The notes under the pieces were generated by a model. That model did no database searches, was not told the origin of the DNA, and saw nothing but the letters and a program-made list of their open reading frames with translations. 64,000 nt of DNA. Origin: Bradyrhizobiaceae bacterium (GTDB lineage: Bacteria; Pseudomonadota; Alphaproteobacteria; Rhizobiales; Xanthobacteraceae). Each line of letters begins with the position of its first letter. Position 1 is the stretch's first letter. Location: contig CP078014.1 in assembly GCA_020544565.1 (NCBI GenBank), forward strand, positions 2,358,016-2,422,015. Reading direction: 5' to 3'. The translations under genes and the position numbers were made by a program. Shown piece by piece: positions 26,705 through 34,720 of the stretch.

Positions 26705-27040
26705 TCAGCTCACCGCTATCTTTTCAATTGTCTCGATCCGCGCCCCGTCATCGGCGACCCAGAGCATTTTCAGGTCGCCACTCCTTTGCGCAACAAACTT
26801 GAATTCCAGATAGGGGTTCTGGGAAATCGCGGTATCGAGCCGCCACGACAGCAGAGGCTCGTCTGCAAGGGTGCACTCGAAGCGCTCGACGATGTTGCGC
26901 GGAATGACTTCGCTCCGTGCGTTTTTCCGCATGCCGGTTTCCATCGGATGCGTGACCATGACCTTCACGGTCACCACGCTGCCTTTGGGCGGCGTGCGAT
27001 TGCTGATCCAGATGCGCGGTTTGGATATTGGATTCGCCAC
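26705..27040 (-). CDS. soxZ: thiosulfate oxidation carrier complex protein SoxZ
   Basis: This 111-aa immunoglobulin-like protein pairs with SoxY to carry sulfur intermediates in the periplasm. It has the SoxZ opening KPRIWISNRTPPKGSVVTVKVMVTHPMETGMR and a C-terminal SGDLKMLWVADDG. No signal peptide is present, consistent with hitch-hiking export with SoxY. The start is GTG with GGAG about six bases before it. It is 12 bases after soxY. Confidence 0.93.
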   Translation of the reverse strand: MANPISKPRIWISNRTPPKGSVVTVKVMVTHPMETGMRKNARSEVIPRNIVERFECTLADEPLLSWRLDTAISQNPYLEFKFVAQRSGDLKMLWVADDGARIETIEKIAVS

Positions 27041-27052
27041 GAGCCGCTCCGA

Positions 27053-27496
27053 TTAGCCGTTGCAGCCGCCGACCGTTACGGTCACCGCTGTACGCTGAGT
27101 GATAATGGCGCCATCGCTCATACGCGCCAGCGCGATGACCGTCTGGGATTCGGCAAGCCGGATCCGGGTCACGATATTGGCCATTCCCGTCCCTGAGGAA
27201 AACGTGAAACGACACGCCATGGGCCGCGGATTGTTCTCGGCAATCAGCAGGAATTCCTCGCAATAACGCGCCTCGGAGAATTTCTCGTCGATCCGGATCC
27301 CCACCGGAACGGCATTGGCATTCTCGGAGAGTTCCGGAATGTCCAGAACAAGCCCGGTCGCCTGCGGAACCTTGCCGCGGGCAAAGTCTTTTATCAACGC
27401 CTCGGCCTCGGGGCGGGCTTGCGCAGGAGCCACAGCCAGGGCTGCGATTGCGACGCCGCCCAGCTTCAATGTAGCGCGTCGACTGAGACGCTTCAT
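27053..27496 (-). CDS. soxY: thiosulfate oxidation carrier protein SoxY, variant C-terminal arm
   Basis: This 147-aa protein carries a twin-arginine-type signal (LSRRATLKLGGVAIAALAVAPAQA), then the SoxY domain. SoxY binds sulfur intermediates on the cysteine of a flexible C-terminal arm, usually ending Gly-Gly-Cys-Gly-Gly. Here the last five codons read GGC GGC TGC AAC GGC, giving GGCNG. The cysteine is kept, and an asparagine replaces the following glycine. It is between the flavoprotein gene and soxZ. No soxA, soxX, soxB or soxCD is in the window. Confidence 0.92.
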   Translation of the reverse strand: MKRLSRRATLKLGGVAIAALAVAPAQARPEAEALIKDFARGKVPQATGLVLDIPELSENANAVPVGIRIDEKFSEARYCEEFLLIAENNPRPMACRFTFSSGTGMANIVTRIRLAESQTVIALARMSDGAIITQRTAVTVTVGGCNG

Positions 27497-27537
27497 GTCG
27501 GATGCCCTCTCTTGTTCAAGACCCTCGTCCGCGCCGG

Positions 27538-28854
27538 TCAGGCGAGAAAATCACCGAACATGCGTCGCGCCCAATTGAAATCCTCCTCGACCAGATCAGG
27601 CGAGCGAATATCGATATCGATCTGCTTCTGGCTGATGGTGCCGTCAGGCATCATCTCATAGTCGAACTGGACGGAAATGGCCTCGCGCGGCTCGCCGCTG
27701 ACCATCATGTAGCACAGATTGTCCGGCAACAGCGTCTTGACGTTCTCGCCCTTCAAGCGCTGGGCGATGTAGGTGGCGACGATCTTGCCGATGTAGTTGG
27801 CGACATGGGCGCTCTTCGGATAGTAGCCGAACTGCTTCGACACCGCTCCCATCACGTCGCCCACGAGATAGACGCTGGGGTCATCCTTGGCATGCAGCAT
27901 GGTCGGATGGATGTCCGCCCATGTGGTGGGCTTGCCCTCCGGCGTCTTGCCGATCAGGTCAGCCTGCCAGACCATGTCTGCGGCCTGATGCGGCGGCATC
28001 AAAATGGCATCGTCGAACTTCACTTCGCCCGCGGTGGTCACGATCTTCCTGTTGAACGGATCGACCTCCTTCACCTTGGCATTGGGCACGTGCTGGATGA
28101 TGTCCGGGTAAAGCTCCTCGAACGCCGCCTTGAAGCCGCCGCCAATCGGCATGATTCGCGGCTTCGGATCGAGAATGACGATCTTGGCCGGAATCTTGTT
28201 CTTCTTGAAGTGCCACGCCATGACGCAAGCCCGCTCGTAAGGCGACGGCGGGCAGCGGTGCGGCGGGGGCGGCATCGTCATCACCAGCGTCCCGCCCTTG
28301 AAGTTGTGGATCTTGTTCTTGATCGCAACGTGCTCGGCATCCGCCGTATAACCCGACGGATAGGCCCGGCGCGTGAATTCGATGGCTCTCTGGTCGTTGC
28401 CGAACCAGACATCGTAGGCATTGCGAATGCCGCCGGCGACGATGAGGTAGTCGTAGTCGATCTGGCCGTGAGCAGTGCGCACGATCTTCTTGTCGCGCTC
28501 GATTCCCGTCACCTGCGTCTGCACCAGCTCATAGCCGTATTTCCGCGACGGGGCGATCATGTCGTGCAGCAGAAAATCCGTGCTGAGCACGTCGATAAGC
28601 CATTTGTTGCTCATCGGCAGCGACCAGAAAATCGGATTGCGCTCGAGAACCACCACCTCCGCGTCAACACCCTGCTCGTGCAGATGACGCGCCGCCGACA
28701 GACCACCCCAGCCGCCACCTGCAATGACGATCCGCGGCTTCTTGCCACGCGCCTTCAGCATGGTGGTGGCGTTGATGGCGGTCGGCGCGGCCAATGCCGG
28801 CATCGATGCGGCCGACGCCACGCTTGCAGCCAGGAATGTCCGACGATCGAGCAT
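27538..28854 (-). CDS. soxF: flavocytochrome c-type sulfide dehydrogenase, flavoprotein subunit (FccB/SoxF)
   Basis: The 438-aa protein has a twin-arginine signal (LDRRTFLAASVASAASMPALA), a FAD-binding motif IVIAGGGWGGLSAARHL, the second motif YLIVAGG, and GDVMGAV near the end. Two cysteines that make the active disulfide in this family lie in HRCPPSPYERAC and NLCYMMVSG. It oxidises sulfide to sulfur in the periplasm, passing electrons to a cytochrome c. No cytochrome subunit gene is adjacent, as with stand-alone SoxF. Start 28854 has a strong GGGAGG site. Confidence 0.88.
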   Translation of the reverse strand: MLDRRTFLAASVASAASMPALAAPTAINATTMLKARGKKPRIVIAGGGWGGLSAARHLHEQGVDAEVVVLERNPIFWSLPMSNKWLIDVLSTDFLLHDMIAPSRKYGYELVQTQVTGIERDKKIVRTAHGQIDYDYLIVAGGIRNAYDVWFGNDQRAIEFTRRAYPSGYTADAEHVAIKNKIHNFKGGTLVMTMPPPPHRCPPSPYERACVMAWHFKKNKIPAKIVILDPKPRIMPIGGGFKAAFEELYPDIIQHVPNAKVKEVDPFNRKIVTTAGEVKFDDAILMPPHQAADMVWQADLIGKTPEGKPTTWADIHPTMLHAKDDPSVYLVGDVMGAVSKQFGYYPKSAHVANYIGKIVATYIAQRLKGENVKTLLPDNLCYMMVSGEPREAISVQFDYEMMPDGTISQKQIDIDIRSPDLVEEDFNWARRMFGDFLA

Positions 28855-28867
28855 CAGTGGTCCTCCC

Positions 28868-29938
28868 TTATGGATTTTGTGTCGCCATGTTCTTTGTTGT
28901 GGTTGGATTGGCAGACCGGGTGCGGAGCGCAATCCATGCGCCGGCGAGAATTCCCGCGCTGGCCGGGATCGACATCAGCGCCAGCGCCGACAGGCCGGAG
29001 AGGCCATGACCGATCGAACAGCCCGCCGCCAGCGCTCCCCCGATTCCCATCAGCAGGCCGCCTGCCATCGCCCGCGCCATGATCTGTGGCGTGGCAAACC
29101 CCTCAAGCTTCAAATCGCCCCGCGCGACCGCGAGCAGAAACGAGCCGAGCACGACACCGGCGACCAACGCGACGCCGAAATTGATTTTCTTGCCAGTGGC
29201 CAGCATCAGATACAGCAGGCTGTCCCCGACTGGCGCGATGAAGCTCGCGGAGGCGACGGGCGTGGGATCGAAGTCGTCAGCACCGAGCGCGCCGGTGACA
29301 ACCCATCCGGCGACGATGGCGCATCCAGCCGCAGCGCCCCCGGCCAGCAACCGGAAATCCCGTCGAAACGGCGCATGGCCGAACGTAAACCAGCACAGCG
29401 CGACAACGGCCACCGTCACGGTTAGCCACGTCGCCGCCGCCTTCGCGAATCCGAGCTTCGTCAACAGACCGGGAATCGTGGCGTCATCGATCTGCATGGC
29501 CAGAACCTGTCCGGCTGCGACCCGCAGCGGCGCCAGCACGCCCGTGAGTGCGACATAACCGCCAACCGCAATACACATCAGCACGATCAGCGCGCGCAGA
29601 TTGCCGCTGCCCAGCAGCACCAGCGCCCGAGCGCCGCAGCCATTGGCCATCACCATGCCGATGCCGAACAGGCCGCCACCGATGAAGACAAGCAACGGCG
29701 AGAACGGCGCCCGCACATAGATCGATTGCGACAAATCGAACAGGCCGGCGGCCTGGAGAGCCTGGCTGCCGAGCAACGCCACCGCCAGCGCCAGCGCGAA
29801 GGTGCGGATATGCCGTCCATCGCCGCCATGCCGCCAACCTCGCAGACCGTTGAGAAGGCACAGCCCGCTCAGCCGTCCGGCCGCACCGAACAGTGCGCCG
29901 GCAGCAAGACCGCCCCAGATGACGGCCGCGTTGGTCAT
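28868..29938 (-). CDS. YeeE/YedE (TsuA-like) thiosulfate transporter family protein
   Basis: This 356-aa protein is almost entirely hydrophobic, with about nine to ten membrane segments. Conserved cysteine motifs of the family are visible: ANGCGARALVLLGSGNLRALIVL and AAGCSIGHGLSGLSALALMSIPA. TsuA imports thiosulfate through a relay of cysteines. The strong ribosome site AAGGAGGG lies inside the end of the preceding short frame. Position next to soxF, soxY and soxZ fits supply or removal of sulfur compounds. Confidence 0.88.
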   Translation of the reverse strand: MTNAAVIWGGLAAGALFGAAGRLSGLCLLNGLRGWRHGGDGRHIRTFALALAVALLGSQALQAAGLFDLSQSIYVRAPFSPLLVFIGGGLFGIGMVMANGCGARALVLLGSGNLRALIVLMCIAVGGYVALTGVLAPLRVAAGQVLAMQIDDATIPGLLTKLGFAKAAATWLTVTVAVVALCWFTFGHAPFRRDFRLLAGGAAAGCAIVAGWVVTGALGADDFDPTPVASASFIAPVGDSLLYLMLATGKKINFGVALVAGVVLGSFLLAVARGDLKLEGFATPQIMARAMAGGLLMGIGGALAAGCSIGHGLSGLSALALMSIPASAGILAGAWIALRTRSANPTTTKNMATQNP

Positions 29939-29942
29939 CGCA

Positions 29943-30059
29943 TCAGCCCTCCTTAGGGGAGACGAGAAGCCGACCGTTCACACCGGCTGCGACCGCCGCT
30001 GTCACCAGCTTCGCCCGCGCGTTTGCTGTGAACTTGGAAGCCCCGATCAGTACGATCAT
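29943..30059 (-). CDS. short hypothetical frame before the YeeE gene
   Basis: A 38-aa frame (or 60 or 87 aa if upstream ATGs at 30125 or 30206 are used) ends four bases before the YeeE/YedE gene. Residues 1-8 (MIVLIGAS) are hydrophobic, followed by ARAKLVTAAVAAGVNGRLLV. No clear ribosome site precedes any start and I recognise no family. It could be a leader peptide whose translation exposes the next gene's ribosome site, which lies within its last codons, or it may be non-coding. Confidence 0.22.
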   Translation of the reverse strand: MIVLIGASKFTANARAKLVTAAVAAGVNGRLLVSPKEG

Positions 30060-30251
30060 CGCGGCGCCGCCGGTATCTGCCTCGCGGATTCTTCGAAGAT
30101 TCACGATGCACCTCTTCGCGGACATGACACCGCAACGCCGCAACGCACGGCCTGCCGCGCTTGCGGCATACGCACGCAACAACGCCGCACGCCTGACGCG
30201 CGACAACGATCGATGACGGAATGATTGAGCGTGCCTTTTGCCCGTCAGCGC

Positions 30252-30267
30252 TTACCACACCTGGTAA
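30252..30267. promoter_or_regulatory. 16-base perfect dyad upstream of the sulfur operon
   Basis: TTACCA-CACC-TGGTAA lies upstream of the leftward YeeE-soxF-soxY-soxZ-desulfurase block, in a 450-base stretch with no convincing gene (30060-30661). It is a candidate operator. No sulfur regulator is encoded nearby, so the binding protein is unknown. Confidence 0.35.
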
Positions 30268-30515
30268 ACTTAGCCCGTTACAGGGCATACGCTTGGCAAC
30301 AAAGGCCGATACCTAATGATAGAGACAGGGCGTATCTTTCGTCAAGCACAGCGGAGCGCAGGATATCGCTCCGCCCCGGAAACGACGGCCGATCACCACA
30401 GAATACTGCACCTGATACCGCCATTCCGGGCGATGCCGTCTTTCACGCCCGGCAGCCACGAGATGCCATGGCGCTAGAGGCAGCGCCGCAACGACGAACA
30501 TATAAGGGCAAACAA

Positions 30516-30547
30516 AAGGAGGCAGAGCGATGCCGCTCTGCCTCCTT
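30516..30547 (-). terminator. strong rho-independent terminator of the LIV/acyl-CoA operon
   Basis: A perfect 14-base stem (AAGGAGGCAGAGCG and CGCTCTGCCTCCTT) with a 4-base loop is followed, reading on the minus strand, by TTTTGTTT. It lies 115 bases after the last gene of the operon (binding protein, ending at 30662). A second hairpin (GACGGGA/TCCCGTC, 30625-30643) sits between stop codon and terminator. Confidence 0.85.
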
Positions 30548-30661
30548 CCCGGATCATCCAGCATGGGGCAGACAACTCAATGGTGAGCCATGCCGGGAAT
30601 CCCCGCATGCATCTGAATCGGATAGACGGGATCTATTCCCGTCCATCCTGATCTTGCCCGG

Positions 30662-31906
30662 TTACAGAGCCGGACGCTTCATCTCGCAGATCGTCGGCTG
30701 GGTGATCACGGCGGCGTCGATCTTCTTGTCGGTGCGCCAGCCGAATCCCGTCTTTTCCTGATCGAACAGGACATCGGGAGAACCGGCCTTCACCCAGCTC
30801 TTGATATAGAGCGGCTGCTGGATCTGATGATCCGACGGGCGCATCGTCACCTCGCCGTTGAGGCTCGTGAACTTCATGTTCTCCAGAGCATTGGCGATCT
30901 TCAGCGCATCCGACGAGTTGGTTTCCTTGGCCGCTTTCGCGAGCATGCCGATGATGGTGTAGGTCGACATCTGATAGTAGTCGTCGTCGTACTTCTTGCG
31001 GAACTCCTCAACGAGATTCTTGCCCTTGTAGGTCTCGTTGTTCATGTTCCAGTAGCTGATCGTCTTGACCCGGTTCTCGCCATCGGCCGAGATCGCCGCC
31101 GGCACGCCGCTGTTGTCGCCATAGAGAGTGTAGAAATTGGCGTTAAGGCCGGCTTCCTTTGCGGCCTTGATCAACAAGGCAAGATCGGCGCCCCAGTTTC
31201 CGGTGATGACGGTATCCGCACCCGCCGCCTTGATCTTGGCAACGTAGGGCGCGAAGTCCTTGACCTGGGCGATCGGGTGCAAATCGTCACCGACAATCTC
31301 CACGTCAGGACGCTTGGCCTTCAGGTACTCTTTCGCGGCGCGGCTGACCTGCTGGCCATGGGAGTAGTTCTGGCCGATGATATAGACACGCTTCACCGAT
31401 TTATCTTCGGCAAGGAAGCTGGTCAGCGCTTCCAGCTTCATGTCCGAATTGGCATCGAAGCGGAAGTGCCAGAAGCTGCACTTGCTGTTGGTGAAATCCG
31501 GATCCAGCGCGCCGTGATTGAGCAACAGGACGCGCTTATCGGGATTACGCTGATTGTGCTTGTTGATCGCGTCGATGAGGGCCGCGGCGGCGCCCGATCC
31601 GTCACCCTGGACCACGAAGCGGTAGCCGCGATCGATCGCGGAATTCAACTGCACGATCGATTCCTGCGGGCTGCCCTTGTTGTCGAAGCCTTCGACATGA
31701 AGGGTCTGCGAGCCGCCCCACTTTTCCTTGTTGGCCAGGTCGACGGCAAACTGCAGGCTCTTTAGCTGATTGTTGCCCACCGGAGCGAAAGGACCCGTCA
31801 GCGGATCGATGAAGGCGATCTTGACATCCTGCGCATGAGTAACGGCGGGATATGTGCAAGCCAACACCGCTCCGGCCAGCCAGCCCAATGAACTTATCTT
31901 ACGCAT
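30662..31906 (-). CDS. LIV-type ABC transporter substrate-binding protein
   Basis: The 414-aa periplasmic receptor has a Sec signal (MRKISSLGWLAGAVLACTYP, cleavage near THA-QD at about 25) and a type I periplasmic fold with VKIAFIDPLTGPFAPVGNNQLKSLQFAVDLAN. The segment CSFWHFRFDANSDMKLEALTSFL is seen in receptors for aromatic or organic acids as well as amino acids. It is the last gene of the operon, far from its permeases, and has its own strong ribosome site (GGGGAGGAG). The ligand is probably the acid degraded by the acyl-CoA enzymes upstream. Confidence 0.9.
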   Translation of the reverse strand: MRKISSLGWLAGAVLACTYPAVTHAQDVKIAFIDPLTGPFAPVGNNQLKSLQFAVDLANKEKWGGSQTLHVEGFDNKGSPQESIVQLNSAIDRGYRFVVQGDGSGAAAALIDAINKHNQRNPDKRVLLLNHGALDPDFTNSKCSFWHFRFDANSDMKLEALTSFLAEDKSVKRVYIIGQNYSHGQQVSRAAKEYLKAKRPDVEIVGDDLHPIAQVKDFAPYVAKIKAAGADTVITGNWGADLALLIKAAKEAGLNANFYTLYGDNSGVPAAISADGENRVKTISYWNMNNETYKGKNLVEEFRKKYDDDYYQMSTYTIIGMLAKAAKETNSSDALKIANALENMKFTSLNGEVTMRPSDHQIQQPLYIKSWVKAGSPDVLFDQEKTGFGWRTDKKIDAAVITQPTICEMKRPAL

Positions 31907-31948
31907 GGTTCTCCTCCCCAAATTGGATATTCATTCAGTCAATGCGCC

Positions 31949-32803
31949 TTAAGCCGTCGCGGCGCGAATACGCTCCAGCACCGGGCGCAGATACGACAGG
32001 AATAGCGCGGGATTCTCGCTCATCGGAAAATGGCCGAGCCGTTCCATGATGGTGACGTCGATGCCCGCGGCCTGCCTGGCAACCTCGCGCGTATCATCCG
32101 GCGAACAGGAATAGTCGTATTCACCCGTCAGCAGATAGAGCGGGCAGCGGCTGGTATCGATCTTCGCGACATGCGCGCGAATATCACCCTCAAGTTGATA
32201 AAAATGGAGATCGCCGAGAAAAACGCCGGGGCCGCTCTGCATGTAGTGCCATAGCGTTTCCCAACGCTCGCTCTCGGGACTGAGAGGGCTGACCAATCCC
32301 GATACAACAGCAGCGCAAGCCTCGCCGCCATGAACATCCGGGCGATGCAGATAGCTGGAATCGAAATACCGCGAGACGTGGGCCCCCGATTGCAGGCCGA
32401 TAATCGAGCGAAACCGCTCCGGATAGTGAAGCGCGAGATGGAGCGCGACCCGGCCGCCGATCGAACATCCCATCGCGATCGGACGATCCAGTTCCAGCGC
32501 TGTGCTCACCGCGAGAATGATATCCAGATAGTCGCGCGACGTGAGCTTGTATTCCTCATTGTGCCAGCCTGCCGGCGGCGACGAGCGGCCATGCCACGGC
32601 AGATCGAAAGTCACCACGCGATGATGGCGAAGAATCTCGGGATCGTTCAGCACGCCGCGATACTGTCTGGCATCGGCGCCGGCCGTATGGAGGCACAGCA
32701 ACGGCACGCCCTGCCCCGCCTCCTCAACATAGACGCGATGCGGCTTGCCCAGCAATTCGAGGTTGAGATAGCGGCCGACGATGGGTTCAAAGAACGGCGT
32801 CAT
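31949..32803 (-). CDS. alpha/beta hydrolase
   Basis: This 284-aa hydrolase has the catalytic triad: serine in MGCSIGGRVAL, aspartate in TGEYDYSCSPDD, and histidine in RLGHFPMSENP; the oxyanion HTAG loop is also visible. ATG at 32803 is chosen because it overlaps the stop of the SCP2-like gene by four bases and starts the conserved domain. It could be an esterase, thioesterase or C-C hydrolase; the operon suggests that it opens an ester or lactone, or frees an acid from CoA. Confidence 0.85.
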   Translation of the reverse strand: MTPFFEPIVGRYLNLELLGKPHRVYVEEAGQGVPLLCLHTAGADARQYRGVLNDPEILRHHRVVTFDLPWHGRSSPPAGWHNEEYKLTSRDYLDIILAVSTALELDRPIAMGCSIGGRVALHLALHYPERFRSIIGLQSGAHVSRYFDSSYLHRPDVHGGEACAAVVSGLVSPLSPESERWETLWHYMQSGPGVFLGDLHFYQLEGDIRAHVAKIDTSRCPLYLLTGEYDYSCSPDDTREVARQAAGIDVTIMERLGHFPMSENPALFLSYLRPVLERIRAATA

Positions 32804-33165
32804 TGTGCAGCTCCGGCAGGTCGAAGCGATGCCATCAGACCTTTGATGTAGAAAAGGTTGCGCATGAAAATGAGCATGCTTCCCTCGACACGCAGCCGCT
32901 TGTAGCGCATCAGGGCGATGAGATCGTGATAGCCTGGCGGCGGCGCGGCGAGCCAGAATTTTTCCCAGGTATCGCTCGAAGCGCGCAGCGCGAAGTCCCA
33001 ATCCTGCATGACAAAGGGGCCAGGCACGACGGAGTGAACCAGCCCGTCGCGAATGGACACCAGATATCCGTCGTCACCGACCTCGACGAGAAAGCGTGTA
33101 TTGAGATACCGCCCACGGCGGACGAGCGCGGCGTCTGCATTGGCGCATTGGGCCAAGTTTTTCAT
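32800..33165 (-). CDS. SCP2-like small protein
   Basis: The 121-aa protein resembles sterol carrier protein 2 domains: RYLNTRFLVEVGDDGYLVSIRDGLVHSV early, a WEKFW segment, and a final LRVEGSMLIFMRNLFYIKGLM that fits the closing strand and helix. SCP2 domains bind hydrophobic ligands or acyl-CoA. The start at 33165 follows the conserved part; the longer frame to 33270 overlaps livF. It overlaps the hydrolase gene by four bases, implying a joint role, for example presenting a hydrophobic substrate. The family call is by pattern only. Confidence 0.6.
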   Translation of the reverse strand: MKNLAQCANADAALVRRGRYLNTRFLVEVGDDGYLVSIRDGLVHSVVPGPFVMQDWDFALRASSDTWEKFWLAAPPPGYHDLIALMRYKRLRVEGSMLIFMRNLFYIKGLMASLRPAGAAQ

Positions 33166-33254
33166 CTGATCACTCCCGAGAACACGGTAGTCAGGCCGGT
33201 CGGAACAAAGCAACGCGGCGCTCCGAAATAGAGGTCCACTTTGTGAGATGCCGT

Positions 33255-33950
33255 TCAGACCTCCAGCCATTCCGCGCGTGTGGCCGGATTGCTTTCGAGC
33301 GCTGCGGGAGTGCCGGAAAAAACAATCTGTCCGTGCCCCATGACCAGCACCCTGTCCGAAACCGACATGGCGATCGTCAGTTTCTGCTCGATCAACAGTA
33401 CCGAGATGCCCCGTTCCTTCAATCGAAGAAGATAGGCGCCGACGAGCTCCACGATCTTGGGCGCCAAACCTTCCGTCGGCTCATCAATGATGATCAGATC
33501 CGGATCGCCCATCAGCGTCCGGCAAAGCGTGAGCATCTGTTGTTCGCCGCCAGAGAGAACTCCCGCTTCGGTATGCTGGCGTTCCCTCAGGCGGGGGAAC
33601 ATTGCGTACATATCGTCAAACGTCCATCGCCCGGTGCTGCGCGATCGCTTCTGCCCCAGCATCAGATTTTGATGGACCGTCAGATCCGGAAAGATCTCGC
33701 GGTTCTCCGGCACATAGCCGATACCCATTCGTGCGATTTCGTACGGCTTGCGATGAAGGATGCTCTGCTCTTTCCACAGCAACGAGCCTTCAACCCGTAC
33801 CATGCCCATGATCGCCTTGGCTGTGGTGGATCGGCCTGATCCATTCCGCCCCAGCAGCGAGATGATCTCACCCTGACCGACGCCAAAAGACACGCCGTGT
33901 AGGACGTGGCTTTTCCCATAATAGGCGTGAACGCCTTCAAGCGTAAGCAT
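33255..33950 (-). CDS. livF: LIV-type ABC transporter ATP-binding protein (LivF) with Walker A Lys-to-Arg change
   Basis: This 231-aa ATPase has the LivF pattern: signature LSGGEQQ, Walker B LIIIDEPTEGLAP and the switch region LLIEQ. The Walker A loop reads GRNGSGRST: the invariant lysine is arginine (Arg40, codon CGA). Such a change normally cripples ATP hydrolysis, so either LivG alone provides hydrolysis, or the arginine is tolerated, or the gene is decaying. ATG 33950 lies two bases after livG; a TTG at 33956 overlapping the livG stop is possible. The rest of the domain is intact. Confidence 0.88.
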   Translation of the reverse strand: MLTLEGVHAYYGKSHVLHGVSFGVGQGEIISLLGRNGSGRSTTAKAIMGMVRVEGSLLWKEQSILHRKPYEIARMGIGYVPENREIFPDLTVHQNLMLGQKRSRSTGRWTFDDMYAMFPRLRERQHTEAGVLSGGEQQMLTLCRTLMGDPDLIIIDEPTEGLAPKIVELVGAYLLRLKERGISVLLIEQKLTIAMSVSDRVLVMGHGQIVFSGTPAALESNPATRAEWLEV

Positions 33951-33952
33951 CG

Positions 33953-34720
33953 TCAATGTCCCGCCGTGGAGAGCGCCAGCGGCGAACCGAGATAGGCTTC
34001 CTGCACCCGGGCGTCCGCGCGGATCGCCGCCGGCGTATCGAAAGCAATCACTTCGCCATATACGACAACGGCAATCCGATCCGCGAGCCCGAACACCACG
34101 CTCATATCATGCTCGACCGTCAGAAGCGTCTTGCCTTCCGTCACCCTGCGGATCAGCTGAATGAAATGCTCGGTTTCCGTCTTGCTCATACCGGCAGTCG
34201 GCTCATCCAGCAGAATCACATCCTGGCCGCCGGCGATGGTCAGTCCGATTTCGAGCGCGCGCTGCTCCGCATAGGTCAGATTGCACGCGGCGACGTCACG
34301 CTTCCGGGACAATCCGATCTGGTCGAGAATGGTCTCCGCGTGCGCATTGGCATCACGCATGCCGGACAGAAAGCGCCAGAAGCTGTAACCGTAATTCAGG
34401 CTTCGCAAGGTCCCGCAACGCAAATTCTCGAACGCGCTGAGATTGGCGAACACGTTGGTGATCTGAAAGCTGCGCGCGAGCCCCCGCCGATAAATCTGGT
34501 AAGGCCGCATCCCGTCGATGGGCGAGCCGTTAAGCGAGATTTCTCCGCTCGTGGGCGAGAGCCGTCCGCTGACAAGATTGAACAACGTCGATTTTCCAGC
34601 GCCATTGGGGCCGATAATCGCCACACGCTCGCCTCGCCGCACGGCAAGATCGATACCCTGGATGATGGCGGTCTTGCCGAAACTCTTCCGCAGCGCCTTG
34701 ATCTCAAGAGCGAACGTCAT
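33953..34720 (-). CDS. livG: LIV-type ABC transporter ATP-binding protein (LivG)
   Basis: The 255-aa ATPase has an intact Walker A GPNGAGKST, the LivG-type degenerate signature LTYAEQRALEIGL, Walker B VILLDEPTAGMSK and switch histidine TVEHDM, ending in the LivG-specific RVQEAYLGS. The start at 34720 overlaps the permease stop by four bases; the open frame extends far upstream inside the permease gene but only as a shadow. It pairs with the altered LivF. Confidence 0.93.
   Translation of the reverse strand: MTFALEIKALRKSFGKTAIIQGIDLAVRRGERVAIIGPNGAGKSTLFNLVSGRLSPTSGEISLNGSPIDGMRPYQIYRRGLARSFQITNVFANLSAFENLRCGTLRSLNYGYSFWRFLSGMRDANAHAETILDQIGLSRKRDVAACNLTYAEQRALEIGLTIAGGQDVILLDEPTAGMSKTETEHFIQLIRRVTEGKTLLTVEHDMSVVFGLADRIAVVVYGEVIAFDTPAAIRADARVQEAYLGSPLALSTAGH

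Noticed and set aside
30225..30761. A 178-aa plus-strand frame in the non-coding stretch before the LIV operon end
   Set aside because: It runs through the operon terminator and into the antisense of the binding-protein gene, has Arg/Pro-rich composition and no ribosome site or recognisable domain.
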